Shown here in pieces: positions 22,815 to 32,722 of a DNA stretch of 64,000 bases. The stretch lies in the NCBI GenBank assembly GCA_032622095.1, contig CP136067.1, forward strand, positions 174,380,556 through 174,444,555, given 5' to 3'. The translations under genes were made by a program, and so were the position numbers. Every line of letters starts with the position of its first letter. The first letter of the stretch is position 1. Source of the stretch: Siphonodentalium dalli. Lineage: Eukaryota > Mollusca > Scaphopoda > Gadilida > Siphonodentaliidae. The notes under the pieces were generated by a model. It did no database searches. It saw only the letters and a program-made list of their open reading frames with translations, and was not told where the DNA came from.

Positions 22815-23430
22815 TAATTATACCCCCACTTTCGAAGAAAATGGGGGGTATATCCGGTACTGGATTGACTGCGTCTGTCCGTCCATCCGTCACGCTTTCT
22901 CCGTCCAGCGTCCATCCGACCTCATAACTCGAACAACTATGAACTGATTTCAATAATTATTTTGTATGCAATCTCCTTAGGACGGTTTCTCCGCATGATG
23001 CTAATTGCGGTTCGGTCCGACTTTTTTTGTTCAAGTTACGCCTCTTTTTCAACTTATTTTGACTTAGAAAATTCTGTCCGACTTAATAACTTTAACAAAT
23101 ATGAACCAATTTCAATCAGTTATGGTATACATGCTTCTCACAATACCCTCTCTACATGATGCGGCTAGGGATTGGTTCAGACTGTTTTTCGTAATATTAC
23201 ACCTCATTTTTGACTTAGAAAAATTCTGTCTGACTTAATAACTTTAACAAATATGAACCGATTTGAATAATGTTTTCTGTACAAGCTTCTTGTGACACCA
23301 TATCGATATTATTAGTCCGAATTTTTCTTTAAAGTTACAAATCTTTTTGGTTGAGTTTATGGATAATGCGGGTTGAATTTGCCACGGTGGGGGTATGCTA
23401 GCACTCGAGTGCACACCTCTTGTTACTTAT
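22815..23430. repeat. Degenerate tandem repeat, about 180-bp unit, three copies
   Basis: Begins at a TACCCCCACTTTCG tract facing ATGGGGGGTAT. Copies share a line of the type 'AATTCTGTCYGACTTAATAA' with ACAAATATGAACC, and end at a GGGGGTATGCTAG tract. The composition (GTCCGTCCATCCGTC, then repeated 'nn ATATGAACC RATTT') is like the repeats at 38470-38940 and 39272-40730. Non-coding. Confidence 0.6.
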
Positions 23431-24521
23431 GCATTTGATTCATTTATAGAAAATATTTACATTGTATACCGACGATCATTTATATTCAGTATGAATTAAG
23501 CAAATTGATACCAGTATGGCCACTCAGTCAAGTAATATCTACATATTCAGTATTGATATACCTGATGCAATGATTCAATTTGAGATTCAATGCTATTCGA
23601 AATTTGAATCGAAATGAAAATGCCAGATCTGCAGGGCCCTACAATATGTCTTATTTACTCCAGACACTTTCTTGTTCCCAAAACTGTATCATTCACGCAA
23701 TTGAATTTTTCTGCCTATGTATAAAATTAGAATAAAAATTTCAGAATAAATGGTGGGGAAAACATTAAGGATACAGATGTGCCATATCTTGGATATATAT
23801 TATATTTCATTTTCAGTCATTATTTAGTTAAGTGATCTGAATTAAACAGTAAATAAATTGTAAGCTATAAATGAGTTTAATAAATGATCAAACCATACAC
23901 ATCTATGTGACTGAATTTAATTAACCAGAAACATGATATAATTTGGTTAGGCTATATTATACTAGCTGAAACAGGCTCCCTTCGGAAGCCTTTATTCAGT
24001 ATCACAGGGGCCTGCGGCCCCTACACAAAGGGACCTACAACCCCTTTGTACGTTAGCAGCCTATGGCCCCTGTATGCGTTTCACGCACATGACAGACATA
24101 ACCTTGTCTTTTATATATAAAGATAATATTTACTATGCTAATTGAATATATCCTCCTGCAGATAGGTTCATATTGACATTGGTTCATATTGTTTCTGGAA
24201 TAAGCCCATAGGGCATGGGCTTATAAGTCATACCCGTTACTCCATTGGATGACGTACATCTGGTGCTGCAACATATCCTCATGCAAAGAGGTTCATATTA
24301 GACCTATATATTTGCATAGATTCATTCTGAAATAGGCCCATAGTGAGCTTATTTAAAAAAAAAATATTTATTTATTTAATTAAAATTTGTTAAAATTAAA
24401 ATTTTGAAAAACTAACTTGTTATAACCTCCACCCGAGTCACCACACCATATTTGGTAGAAATCGGACCAGCAGTCTGGGAGAAAAATACAGACAGACAGA
24501 TCCTGCTCTTTTAATTACAGT
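23431..24521. other. IAH1 intron 1, unassigned
   Basis: Contains a GC-richer patch at 23965-24080 (GGGGCCTGCGGCCCCT and relatives) and a repeat-like GTCACCACACCATATTTGG tract at about 24435-24510 followed by CAGACAGACAG. Both look like pieces of dispersed repeats, but no ends were found. No exon recognised. Confidence 0.4.
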
Positions 24522-24616
24522 AATGCCCTAAATAATTGATTCCTTAACCACAGAATAATTATGGGTAACTTTTCTGATGTGGTTAAGGAGTCAATTATTT
24601 AGTGTATCACTGAATA
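24522..24616. mobile_element. Internally deleted palindromic MITE (family P)
   Basis: CAGTAATGCCCTAAATAATT at the left faces AATTATTTAGTGTATCACTG at the right, with CCTTAACCACAG and its complement inside. It is the short derivative of the 195-bp palindrome at 44512-44706. Confidence 0.65.
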
Positions 24617-24734
24617 TATAGATTCAACACGTCTCTAATTGTAACTGAAACAATATAATCACTCCACAGCTTCACTTAGACAATTGGAAGTGATTAGTAG
24701 ATGTGTTAGTACAGTGCTCATCTCTCACAAATTG

Positions 24735-24740
24735 CTTTTC
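24735..24740. other. Left target-site duplication of the giant palindrome (CTTTTC)
   Basis: CTTTTC directly precedes the AGAAGAATAG terminus and recurs at 32717-32722 directly after the mirrored terminus. Six bases is the duplication length made by Polinton/Maverick integrases. Confidence 0.85.
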
Positions 24741-24763
24741 AGAAGAATAGATGCCTCGTTAGC

Positions 24764-25000
24764 CTCACATCTAAAAATAGAATCTTTGGGGTCTAAAATT
24801 GGTTGTACTAAAATATTCCCAAAATAACAAAACCCAAAAAAAATTTCAAAACTTCAAAAATTTATTTTTTCCAAAAAATTAAAAAATTTCCAAACTTCCA
24901 AATTATCAAAACCCAAAAATTTCCAAACTTCCAAATTATCAAAACCCTCAAAATTATTTCTCTAAAAAAAGTTTAAATAAAAAAGTTATAACGAGTTTTC
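24764..25000. repeat. Left subterminal A-rich tract of the palindrome
   Basis: After TCTAAAAATAGAATCTTTGG and TTGGTTGTACTAAAATATTC comes a tract of CAAAACTTCAAAAATTT and CAAACTTCCAAATTATC units. The mirror lies at about 32460-32693 with small indels. A related tract occurs again just inside the centre on both sides (27655-27815 and 28000-28175), so each arm is bracketed by direct copies of it. Confidence 0.75.
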
Positions 25001-25107
25001 GGTTTCTGATAAACTCGATATTAAAAAATGTCGAATGTTAAATTATTTGCGCGTAATATCTTTCGTAATATTTTTTGTTCAAATATTTTTCATGAATTTA
25101 TTAATCG

Positions 25108-25335
25108 ATGTTTAGAAATAGCTTTATTGGACATTGTGACCATCGATATGAATGCATACATTCCAGTGTTTTATCGGACGCAGTTCATATAATTGTCATA
25201 CCTGAAAATAGACACCATTACTTTTACATAAATAATAAAGAGCGTTTATTCTTTACACTCTCTCTATCCCATATGACAGGTGTGTATTATCGTGAATTAT
25301 TGGAAGTTTTGAGATGTACTATGTTCAATCCCTAA
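25108..25335 (+). CDS. Hypothetical small ORF, left outer arm (75 aa)
   Basis: A 75-residue frame with the mirror copy at 32106-32333 identical. No recognised domain; one stretch reads RHHYFYINNKERLFFTLS. Because the DNA of both arms is nearly identical, shared coding capacity is not independent evidence of selection. Could be a chance frame. Confidence 0.25.
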   Translation: MFRNSFIGHCDHRYECIHSSVLSDAVHIIVIPENRHHYFYINNKERLFFTLSLSHMTGVYYRELLEVLRCTMFNP

Positions 25336-26318
25336 CAGTCGAAAATTGTAATGTGAAATTACAACCCTCCAGAATGAATTGTCATATTCGCTGTACACGC
25401 AATCACACGCGACATTGGTGGTAACAATGTGTCTTTCACACCTTTGCTTTACCAAATGAATTATATTATTTCCCCGGTCACAGTTATATGCTATTCAGAA
25501 AACATATCGATTTAATGTCTGAACAAACGAGTTAGTATCAATTAAGGTTGATAAACTGTGTCATTCACACGATAATTAGTTAGCCAAAAACATGCATACG
25601 TCCAGGACACTCAATTATAGAAATTGCTTTGATGACATTGTTATAACAACATTACGTAATAACCACTTATCGCCCCACATTCATACTTATGCTTTGGACA
25701 TTTTATCAGTTTATCATGTGATCACTAAATGTGGCAATCGGGTATCCACCGATGCCTGCAATATATTATTTATAATAATTGGACTCATTGATCTCACGTG
25801 AATAATACTCTTAGTTGTTCCAATAAAATAGTTATCAAATTCGATCACCAATAGATTTGACTGTGGAATGTAATGACCTTTAACTTATTTATCGATCTAA
25901 AGGGACACTCATTATGAATGAATGTTAACAATACAAGCGCACGAATGAAGAGCGTTGAACATATACAAAATTACTACACGAATGAATTGAACCTTGAAAT
26001 TTATATTTCACATCTTACCAACAACAGCTACAGGCATTATCATAGGGTTATACTGTCTTGCATATACACACGCTATGACATCATTAAAGGCGGACAATCC
26101 ACTCACGGTGTGACAACAGATACAGACATAGGCATAGTGTTATACAGTCTTCTATGTACCAATGCTATGACATAATTAAAGGGGGATAATACACACACGG
26201 TGTGGAATGTTAAAGTGACACGCGGTAAGGGACGTGATGTAATATTGGTGAAACCCCCTCCCCACTTATAGATATATAACGAAGACGAGAATAACATGTT
26301 GATGAAGTTTATTGAAAT

Positions 26319-26888
26319 TTAATCATTGTCTGAATCTTCGACCGTTAGATTTACTTCTAAGAGTTTCTTGAATTTTCTCATCGCTTCATCTGCAGCCCAT
26401 TCATTATTATATCCGTGTTTGGTCAGTTTGACCATTTTCTTCATGATCATGGTATGTATGCGTGATGTTTTCAATCGATACTGGTATTCTATTAATCGTC
26501 TATAACTTTTGAGAAACAGAGCAAACTCTGTGTCGATGGTATCCTCTTTTCCCGACATGCTCTCATCTCCCGAAATGCTCTCTTCTTCTTTCACATCATT
26601 GGTGACGCGTTTCATCATACTTTTGAATGTGTCCATCTCGTTGACACATCGCGCAGCTTTCTTAAGACCGAATACCGTTCTACTACCGACGCCATTACCA
26701 TCTTCTGAATCTGATAGCGTTCCACGTTCATCTTCATCTGAATCTAGAACCGCTTCGTCAGATTCATCGGTATCTTCTCCGAAGAGAGTTGGTTTTGTCT
26801 CAGACATAACTCCGTGTTTAATCTGTTTATGTCTTTGTAGATTGTAGTTCGTCGATAAAATAATGCCACATAAATCACACCCGTGCAT
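26319..26888 (-). CDS. C2H2 zinc-finger protein of the palindromic element, left copy
   Basis: 189 residues. The N-terminus carries a single C2H2 finger, C4-x2-C7-x12-H20-x4-H25 (HGCDLCGIILSTNYNLQRHK). It is followed by an acidic serine/aspartate-rich middle (about 35-65, with SDEDERGTLSDSEDGNG) and a basic, helical-looking C-terminal half (KSMMKRV, SYRRLIEYQYRLK, KKMVKLTK). The frame is the third of a compact set read leftward: 27400-27077, 27069-26875, 26888-26319. Its first codons overlap the end of the 64-residue frame by 14 bp. The mirror at 28942-29511 encodes an identical protein. Small C2H2 proteins are found among accessory Polinton proteins; a role in DNA binding or host interaction is inferred only. 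Confidence 0.6.
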   Translation of the reverse strand: MHGCDLCGIILSTNYNLQRHKQIKHGVMSETKPTLFGEDTDESDEAVLDSDEDERGTLSDSEDGNGVGSRTVFGLKKAARCVNEMDTFKSMMKRVTNDVKEEESISGDESMSGKEDTIDTEFALFLKSYRRLIEYQYRLKTSRIHTMIMKKMVKLTKHGYNNEWAADEAMRKFKKLLEVNLTVEDSDND

Positions 26889-27069
26889 TATCGCGAATTA
26901 TTGGAAGAACCATCACTCTTATAAGTAGCGATAAAAAGAGAGAATAAGGTGTGGTATACAACCGTCGCTCTAAGAGTACGTTCGTCCCGGTGCTAGGGTA
27001 TAGATATTTGACCGCCGGTGATTCAATTAATGCCAATTTATCAGTATGGTAAACTATGTATTCATTCAT
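26875..27069 (-). CDS. Small ORF of the palindromic element, left copy (64 aa)
   Basis: 64 residues including LYPSTGTNVLLERRLYTTPY and a hydrophobic SLFLSLLIRVMVLPII stretch that could span a membrane. It starts 7 bp after the stop of the 107-residue frame and overlaps the zinc-finger frame by 14 bp. This tight packing is virus-like. An identical mirror lies at 28761-28955. Function unknown. Confidence 0.4.
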   Translation of the reverse strand: MNEYIVYHTDKLALIESPAVKYLYPSTGTNVLLERRLYTTPYSLFLSLLIRVMVLPIIRDNARV

Positions 27070-27076
27070 GATTTGG

Positions 27077-27400
27077 CTAATCGTATGACACTGATCTTTT
27101 CATTTTCTTCTTATTATTAGACAAACCTCCATCAGACACTCTCTTGTTGGTTTGTTTGGACGCTTTACGTGTGTTTGTCAACTTATTTGCTGCAACTTCA
27201 GCCTTAGCCATTTCAATCGCTTGAGCGATGGGTGTCACCACGTTAATAAGTGGTTTTAGAACGTCTTCTTCACTATCACTAGTTTTAGTTCTGTCAATAA
27301 AGTATCGACCCTGATTATCTGGTATTAACTTCCCATCAACCATATCTCTGAAATGTTTTCTCCACATTTCAAGATCTGCTGGAATATATGGGATCGACAT
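27077..27400 (-). CDS. Small basic protein of the palindromic element, left copy (107 aa)
   Basis: Begins MSIPYIPADLEMWRKHFRDM, continues with VDGKLIPDNQGRYFIDRTK, and ends in a lysine/arginine-rich tail (KQTNKR, KKKMKR) that looks like a nuclear-localisation or nucleic-acid-binding segment. The N-terminal 'PYIPADxxxWxxHF' style is reminiscent of small proteins carried by Polinton/adintovirus-type elements, but this is from memory and not verified. It is the first frame of the three-gene block; the mirror at 28430-28753 is identical. Confidence 0.55.
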   Translation of the reverse strand: MSIPYIPADLEMWRKHFRDMVDGKLIPDNQGRYFIDRTKTSDSEEDVLKPLINVVTPIAQAIEMAKAEVAANKLTNTRKASKQTNKRVSDGGLSNNKKKMKRSVSYD

Positions 27401-27599
27401 GTTTCTTCAAAATGTACAAGTCACTCTTTTTTCTGCATTTTATTTTAGAAAGTTTATCGCCTCTTATAAAAATCGATTATTGGCCATGAATGCCAAATGC
27501 ACCATGATAGTTATCGATGTCAATAATGCGTTTCGTTGAGATCTTGATTGAGTATGCACCAATCAATGAGCAAATAAATGAGCAAGCAAGCAGGATGTT

Positions 27600-28235
27600 A
27601 TGTCGCTTGGTGGCGGAGGTAGCATCACCAAATTACCCTCGGGGGACCTCATTCTGCCATCTAAAAATAGAATCTTTGGGTCTAAAATTGGTTGTACTAA
27701 AATATTCCCAAAAACCCAAAACTTCAAAAATTTCAAAAAACTTCAAAAATTTCAAAAAATTTCAAAAACTTCAAAAATTTCAAAAATTTCAAAAAACTTC
27801 AAAAACTTCAAAAATAAGACCCCTGCGGCGGCGGCGGCGGCGGCATTGCGGTATTTTACTGCGGCGCAGCCACCGCCGGTATTTTACTGCGGGGTCCGCC
27901 GGCGGCGGACCCCGGCGGCGGAGGCACCGCCGCCGCAGTAAAATACCGGCGGCACCGCCGCCGCAGTAAAATACCGCAATGCCGCCGCCGCAGGGGTCTT
28001 ATTTTTGAAGTTTTTGAAGTTTTTGAAGTTTTTTGAAGTTTTTGAAATTTTTGAAATTTTTGAAGTTTTTGAAATTTTTTGAAATTTTTGAAGTTTTTTG
28101 AAATTTTTGAAGTTTTGGGTTTTTGGGAATATTTTAGTACAACCAATTTTAGACCCAAAGATTCTATTTTTAGATGGCAGAATGAGGTCCCCCGAGGGTA
28201 ATTTGGTGATGCTACCTCCGCCACCAAGCGACATA
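27600..28235. repeat. Centre of the giant palindrome, GC-rich CGG/CCG core
   Basis: Here the two arms meet. From outside in, both sides read the ACCAAATTACCCTCGGGGG motif, TCTAAAAATAGAATC, a long CAAAAATTTCAAAAA tract, then GCGGCGGCGG and TATTTTACTGCGG words, closing on GGGGTCCGCC...GGCGGACCCC near 27893-27915. The sharp change from extreme AT to extreme GC makes this a strong cruciform and slippage site. Frames through it are artefacts of low complexity. Confidence 0.85.
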
Positions 28236-28429
28236 ACATCCTGCTTGCTCATTTATTTGCTCATTGATTGGTGCATACTCAATCAAGATCTCAACGAAAC
28301 GCATTATTGACATCGATAACTATCATGGTGCATTTGGCATTCATGGCCAATAATCGATTTTTATAAGAGGCGATAAACTTTCTAAAATAAAATGCAGAAA
28401 AAAGAGTGACTTGTACATTTTGAAGAAAC

Positions 28430-28753
28430 ATGTCGATCCCATATATTCCAGCAGATCTTGAAATGTGGAGAAAACATTTCAGAGATATGGTTGATGGGAA
28501 GTTAATACCAGATAATCAGGGTCGATACTTTATTGACAGAACTAAAACTAGTGATAGTGAAGAAGACGTTCTAAAACCACTTATTAACGTGGTGACACCC
28601 ATCGCTCAAGCGATTGAAATGGCTAAGGCTGAAGTTGCAGCAAATAAGTTGACAAACACACGTAAAGCGTCCAAACAAACCAACAAGAGAGTGTCTGATG
28701 GAGGTTTGTCTAATAATAAGAAGAAAATGAAAAGATCAGTGTCATACGATTAG
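28430..28753 (+). CDS. Small basic protein of the palindromic element, right copy (107 aa)
   Basis: Residue-for-residue the same as the frame at 27077-27400 on the other arm. First of the rightward block 28430-28753, 28761-28955, 28942-29511. Confidence 0.55.
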   Translation: MSIPYIPADLEMWRKHFRDMVDGKLIPDNQGRYFIDRTKTSDSEEDVLKPLINVVTPIAQAIEMAKAEVAANKLTNTRKASKQTNKRVSDGGLSNNKKKMKRSVSYD

Positions 28754-28760
28754 CCAAATC

Positions 28761-28955
28761 ATGAATGAATACATAGTGTACCATACTGATAAATTGGCAT
28801 TAATTGAATCACCGGCGGTCAAATATCTATACCCTAGCACCGGGACGAACGTACTCTTAGAGCGACGGTTGTATACCACACCTTATTCTCTCTTTTTATC
28901 GCTACTTATAAGAGTGATGGTTCTTCCAATAATTCGCGATAATGCACGGGTGTGA
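28761..28955 (+). CDS. Small ORF of the palindromic element, right copy (64 aa)
   Basis: Identical to 26875-27069. It sits 7 bp after the basic protein and overlaps the next frame by 14 bp, as in the left arm. Confidence 0.4.
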   Translation: MNEYIVYHTDKLALIESPAVKYLYPSTGTNVLLERRLYTTPYSLFLSLLIRVMVLPIIRDNARV

Positions 28956-29511
28956 TTTATGTGGCATTATTTTATCGACGAACTACAATCTACAAAGACA
29001 TAAACAGATTAAACACGGAGTTATGTCTGAGACAAAACCAACTCTCTTCGGAGAAGATACCGATGAATCTGACGAAGCGGTTCTAGATTCAGATGAAGAT
29101 GAACGTGGAACGCTATCAGATTCAGAAGATGGTAATGGCGTCGGTAGTAGAACGGTATTCGGTCTTAAGAAAGCTGCGCGATGTGTCAACGAGATGGACA
29201 CATTCAAAAGTATGATGAAACGCGTCACCAATGATGTGAAAGAAGAAGAGAGCATTTCGGGAGATGAGAGCATGTCGGGAAAAGAGGATACCATCGACAC
29301 AGAGTTTGCTCTGTTTCTCAAAAGTTATAGACGATTAATAGAATACCAGTATCGATTGAAAACATCACGCATACATACCATGATCATGAAGAAAATGGTC
29401 AAACTGACCAAACACGGATATAATAATGAATGGGCTGCAGATGAAGCGATGAGAAAATTCAAGAAACTCTTAGAAGTAAATCTAACGGTCGAAGATTCAG
29501 ACAATGATTAA
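28942..29511 (+). CDS. C2H2 zinc-finger protein of the palindromic element, right copy
   Basis: Identical 189-residue mirror of 26319-26888, with the same C4/C7/H20/H25 finger and acidic middle. An AATAAA hexamer overlaps the sequence just after its stop (about 29515-29521), a possible poly(A) signal; the mirror has it too. Confidence 0.6.
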   Translation: MHGCDLCGIILSTNYNLQRHKQIKHGVMSETKPTLFGEDTDESDEAVLDSDEDERGTLSDSEDGNGVGSRTVFGLKKAARCVNEMDTFKSMMKRVTNDVKEEESISGDESMSGKEDTIDTEFALFLKSYRRLIEYQYRLKTSRIHTMIMKKMVKLTKHGYNNEWAADEAMRKFKKLLEVNLTVEDSDND

Positions 29512-29933
29512 ATTTCAATAAACTTCATCAACATGTTATTCTCGTCTTCGTTATATATCTATAAGTGGGGAGGGGGTTTCACCAATATTACATCACGTCC
29601 CTTACCGCGTGTCACTTTAACATTCCACACCGTGTGTGTATTATCCCCCTTTAATTATGTCATAGCATTGGTACATAGAAGACTGTATAACACTATGCCT
29701 ATGTCTGTATCTGTTGTCACACCGTGAGTGGATTGTCCGCCTTTAATGATGTCATAGCGTGTGTATATGCAAGACAGTATAACCCTATGATAATGCCTGT
29801 AGCTGTTGTTGGTAAGATGTGAAATATAAATTTCAAGGTTCAATTCATTCGTGTAGTAATTTTGTATATGTTCAACGCTCTTCATTCGTGCGCTTGTATT
29901 GTTAACATTCATTCATAATGAGTGTCCCTTTAG

Positions 29934-31261
29934 AGTGTCTTGTGTTCCTTTAAGATTCAAACACCAATATTACATCACGTCCCTTGTTTCGTGTCACTTT
30001 AACTCCTTGAGTGTATTGCCCCTTTGAATGATGTCATAGCATGGGTACATGTAAGATAGTATAACACTATGACTATGTCTGTATCTGTTGTTGGTAAGAT
30101 GTGAAAATATAAATTTCAGTTCATTCGTGTAGTAATTTCGTATATGTTCAACGCTCTTCATTCGTAAGAGTAATTACCAACTGGAAGTTGTACTATTTTT
30201 GATAAACATCGGATTTGCTCATCAGACGATAAGCTGACAATATTTACGTATGGTCTAATTAGATTCATGCATAAATGTAAGGTAATTTTTGTTATGGTCA
30301 AGTTTTTTGTTAAGACCATGTTCTAACATAGATCGATAAATAAGTTAAAGGTCATTATATTCCACAGTCAAATCTATTGGTGATCGAATTTGATAACTAT
30401 TTTATTGGAACAACTAAGAGTATTATTTACGTGAGATCAATGAGTCCAATTATTATAAATAATAAATTGCAGGCATCGGTGGATACCCGATTGCCACATT
30501 TAGTGATCACGTGATAAACTGATAAAATGTCCAAGTGACGTACTATAATGAGCAAAAAAAAATGAGTTGACCTTCGGCTTCGTCCCGATTGGTTACTGAG
30601 CTGACACCGGGGATAAATTGACCAATGGCTGCTATTGTATCCTTTTGACAGATATTCGTGCGCAGACTCGTTTGATGTTCGCTATCGCATTACTATGTTT
30701 TAATAGCCGAGTCTTCACTTCTCGTCTGACTCTCTTACCGGCAAGACCTGTCTACACAGTACTTCTCCGGCAGACTATTCATCCACTGATAGGCCTACAT
30801 ACAGGTATGCCCTAAATAATGGACTGCTTAACCACAGCAGAATTACATTTTTTTGCTCATTTGCTCATTTTTTTCCTCATTTGCTCATTTTTTTGCTCAT
30901 TTTCTTGCTCATTTGCTCATTTTTATTGCTCATTTGCTCATTTTCTTGCTCATTTGCTCATTTTCTTGCTCATTTGCTCATTTTTTTGCTCATTTGCTCA
31001 TTTTTATTGCTCATTTGCTCATTTTCTTGCTCATTTTCTTGCTCATTTGCTCATTTTCTTGCTCATTTGCTCATTTTCTTGCTCATTTGCTCATTTTTTT
31101 GCTCATTTGCTCATTTTTATTGCTCATTTGCTCATTTTCTTGCTCATTTACTCATTTTCTTGCTCATTTGCTCATTTTTTTGCTCATTTGCTCATTTTTT
31201 TGCTCATTTGCTCATTGATTGGTGCATACTCAAGAGTCATAGACCTAACATCCAATGTACA
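29934..31261. repeat. Extra 1.6-kb-period segment found only in the right arm
   Basis: About 285 bp at 29650-29933 recurs at 31262-31545, a direct repeat about 1.61 kb apart, which accounts for the asymmetry of the palindrome. Between them lie a more diverged copy of the same stretch (about 29950-30170), a partial copy of the outer arm (about 30305-30535), about 300 bp found nowhere else in the element (30536-30846), and the TTGCTCATTT array. The mixture of divergence levels indicates exchange with another family member rather than one simple duplication. Confidence 0.7.
30847..31220. repeat. TTGCTCATTT tandem array
   Basis: TTGCTCATTTGCTCATTTT and TTGCTCATTTTC units repeat over about 370 bp, then run into GCTCATTGATTGGTGCATAC. 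The same GCTCATTGATTGGTGCATAC follows a single GCTCATTTATTTGCTCATT near the palindrome centre (28247-28282). The array is therefore an expansion of a short motif native to the element. Frames of 121-148 residues through it are repeat artefacts. Confidence 0.85.
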
Positions 31262-32105
31262 TTAATGGTGTCATAGCGTGGGTACATAGAAGACTGTATA
31301 ACACTATGCCTATGTCCGTATCTGTTGTCACACCGTGAGTGGATTGTCCGCCTTTAATGATGTCATAGCGTGTGTACATGCAAGACAGTATAATACTATG
31401 ATTATGTCTGTAGCTGTTGTTGGTAAGATGTGAAATATAAATTTCAAGGTTCAATTCATTCGTGTAGTAATTTTGTATATGTTCAACGCTCTTCATTCGT
31501 GCGCTTGTATTGTTAACATTCATTCATAATGAGTGTCCCTTTAGATCGATAAATAAGTTAAAGGTCATTACATTCCACAGTCAAATCTATTGGTGATCGA
31601 ATTTGATAACTATTTTATTGGAACAACTAAGAGTATTATTCACGTGAGATCAATGAGTCCAATTATTATAAATAATATATTGCAGGCATCGGTGGATACC
31701 CGATTGCCACATTTAGTGATCACGTGATAAACTGATAAAATGTCCAAAGCGTAAGTATGAATGTTGGGCGATAAGTGGTTATTACGTAATGTTGTTATAA
31801 CAATGTCATCAAAGCAATTTCTATAATTGAGTGTCCTGGACGTATGCATGTTTTTGGCTAACTAATTATCGTGTGAATGACACAGTTTATCAACCTTAAT
31901 TGATACTAACTCGTTTGTTCAGACATTAAATCGATATGTTTTCTGAATAGCATATAACTGTGACCGGGGAAATAATATAATTCATTTGGTAAAGCAAAGG
32001 TGTGAAAGACACATTGTTACCACCAATGTCGCGTGTGATTGCGTGTACAGCGAATATGACAATTCATTCTGGAGGGTTGTAATTTCACATTACAATTTTC
32101 GACCG

Positions 32106-32333
32106 TTAGGGATTGAACATAGTACATCTCAAAACTTCCAATAATTCACGATAATACACACCTGTCATATGGGATAGAGAGAGTGTAAAGAATAAACGCT
32201 CTTTATTATTTATGTAAAAGTAATGGTGTCTATTTTCAGGTATGACAATTATATGAACTGCGTCCGATAAAACACTGGAATGTATGCATTCATATCGATG
32301 GTCACAATGTCCAATAAAGCTATTTCTAAACAT
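32106..32333 (-). CDS. Hypothetical small ORF, right outer arm (75 aa)
   Basis: Exact mirror of 25108-25335; same caveats. Confidence 0.25.
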   Translation of the reverse strand: MFRNSFIGHCDHRYECIHSSVLSDAVHIIVIPENRHHYFYINNKERLFFTLSLSHMTGVYYRELLEVLRCTMFNP

Positions 32334-32716
32334 CGATTAATAAATTCATGAAAAATATTTGAACAAAAAATATTACGAAAGATATTACGCGCAAATAATT
32401 TAACATTCGACATTTTTTAATATCGAGTTTATCAGAAACCGAAAACTCGTTATAAATTTTTTATTTAAACTTTTTTTAGAGAAATAATTTTGAGGGTTTT
32501 GATAATTTGGAAGTTTGGAAATTTTGGGGTTTTGATAATTTGGAAGTTTGGAAATTTTTAAATTTTTTGGAAAAAATAATTTTTGGAAAAAATAAATTTT
32601 TGAAGTTTTGAAATTTTTTTTGGGTTTTGTTATTTTGGGAATATTTTAGTACAACCAATTTTAGACCCCAAAGATTCTATTTTTAGATGTGAGGCTAACG
32701 AGGCATCTATTCTTCT

Positions 32717-32722
32717 CTTTTC
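32717..32722. other. Right target-site duplication of the giant palindrome (CTTTTC)
   Basis: Matches 24735-24740 exactly. It fixes the right boundary at 32716. Confidence 0.85.

Larger units (their letters stand above)
24741..32716. mobile_element. Palindromic Polinton/Maverick-like element, about 8 kb
   Basis: The ends are exact inverted copies, AGAAGAATAGATGCCTCG at the left and its complement ending at 32716, followed inward by CATCTAAAAATAGAATC. The two halves mirror each other almost throughout: the left arm is 24741-27915 and the right arm 27916-32716, the latter carrying about 1.6 kb extra. Inner mirrored positions sum to 55830, outer ones to 57441. The 6-bp duplication CTTTTC and AG...CT termini match Polinton/Maverick elements. 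What is missing is decisive: no protein-primed DNA polymerase, retroviral-type integrase, packaging ATPase, protease or capsid frame is present, so it must have moved with help in trans. Each arm carries the same three compact ORFs. It lies in IAH1 intron 1. The Polinton assignment rests on target length, termini and gene style, not on a hallmark gene. Confidence 0.75.

Noticed and set aside
25592-26175. 69- and 85-residue frames in the left outer arm of the palindrome, with mirrors
   Set aside because: Conservation between arms simply follows the DNA identity of the palindrome; no domain, and further copies of the 85-residue region in the right arm diverge.
27517-28252. Overlapping frames of 113-150 residues on both strands across the palindrome centre
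   Set aside because: Low-complexity translation of CAAAAATTTC and CGG tracts, mirrored on both strands.
30819-31276. Frames of 121-148 residues rich in phenylalanine, serine, alanine and histidine
   Set aside because: They read through the TTGCTCATTT array in all three frames.
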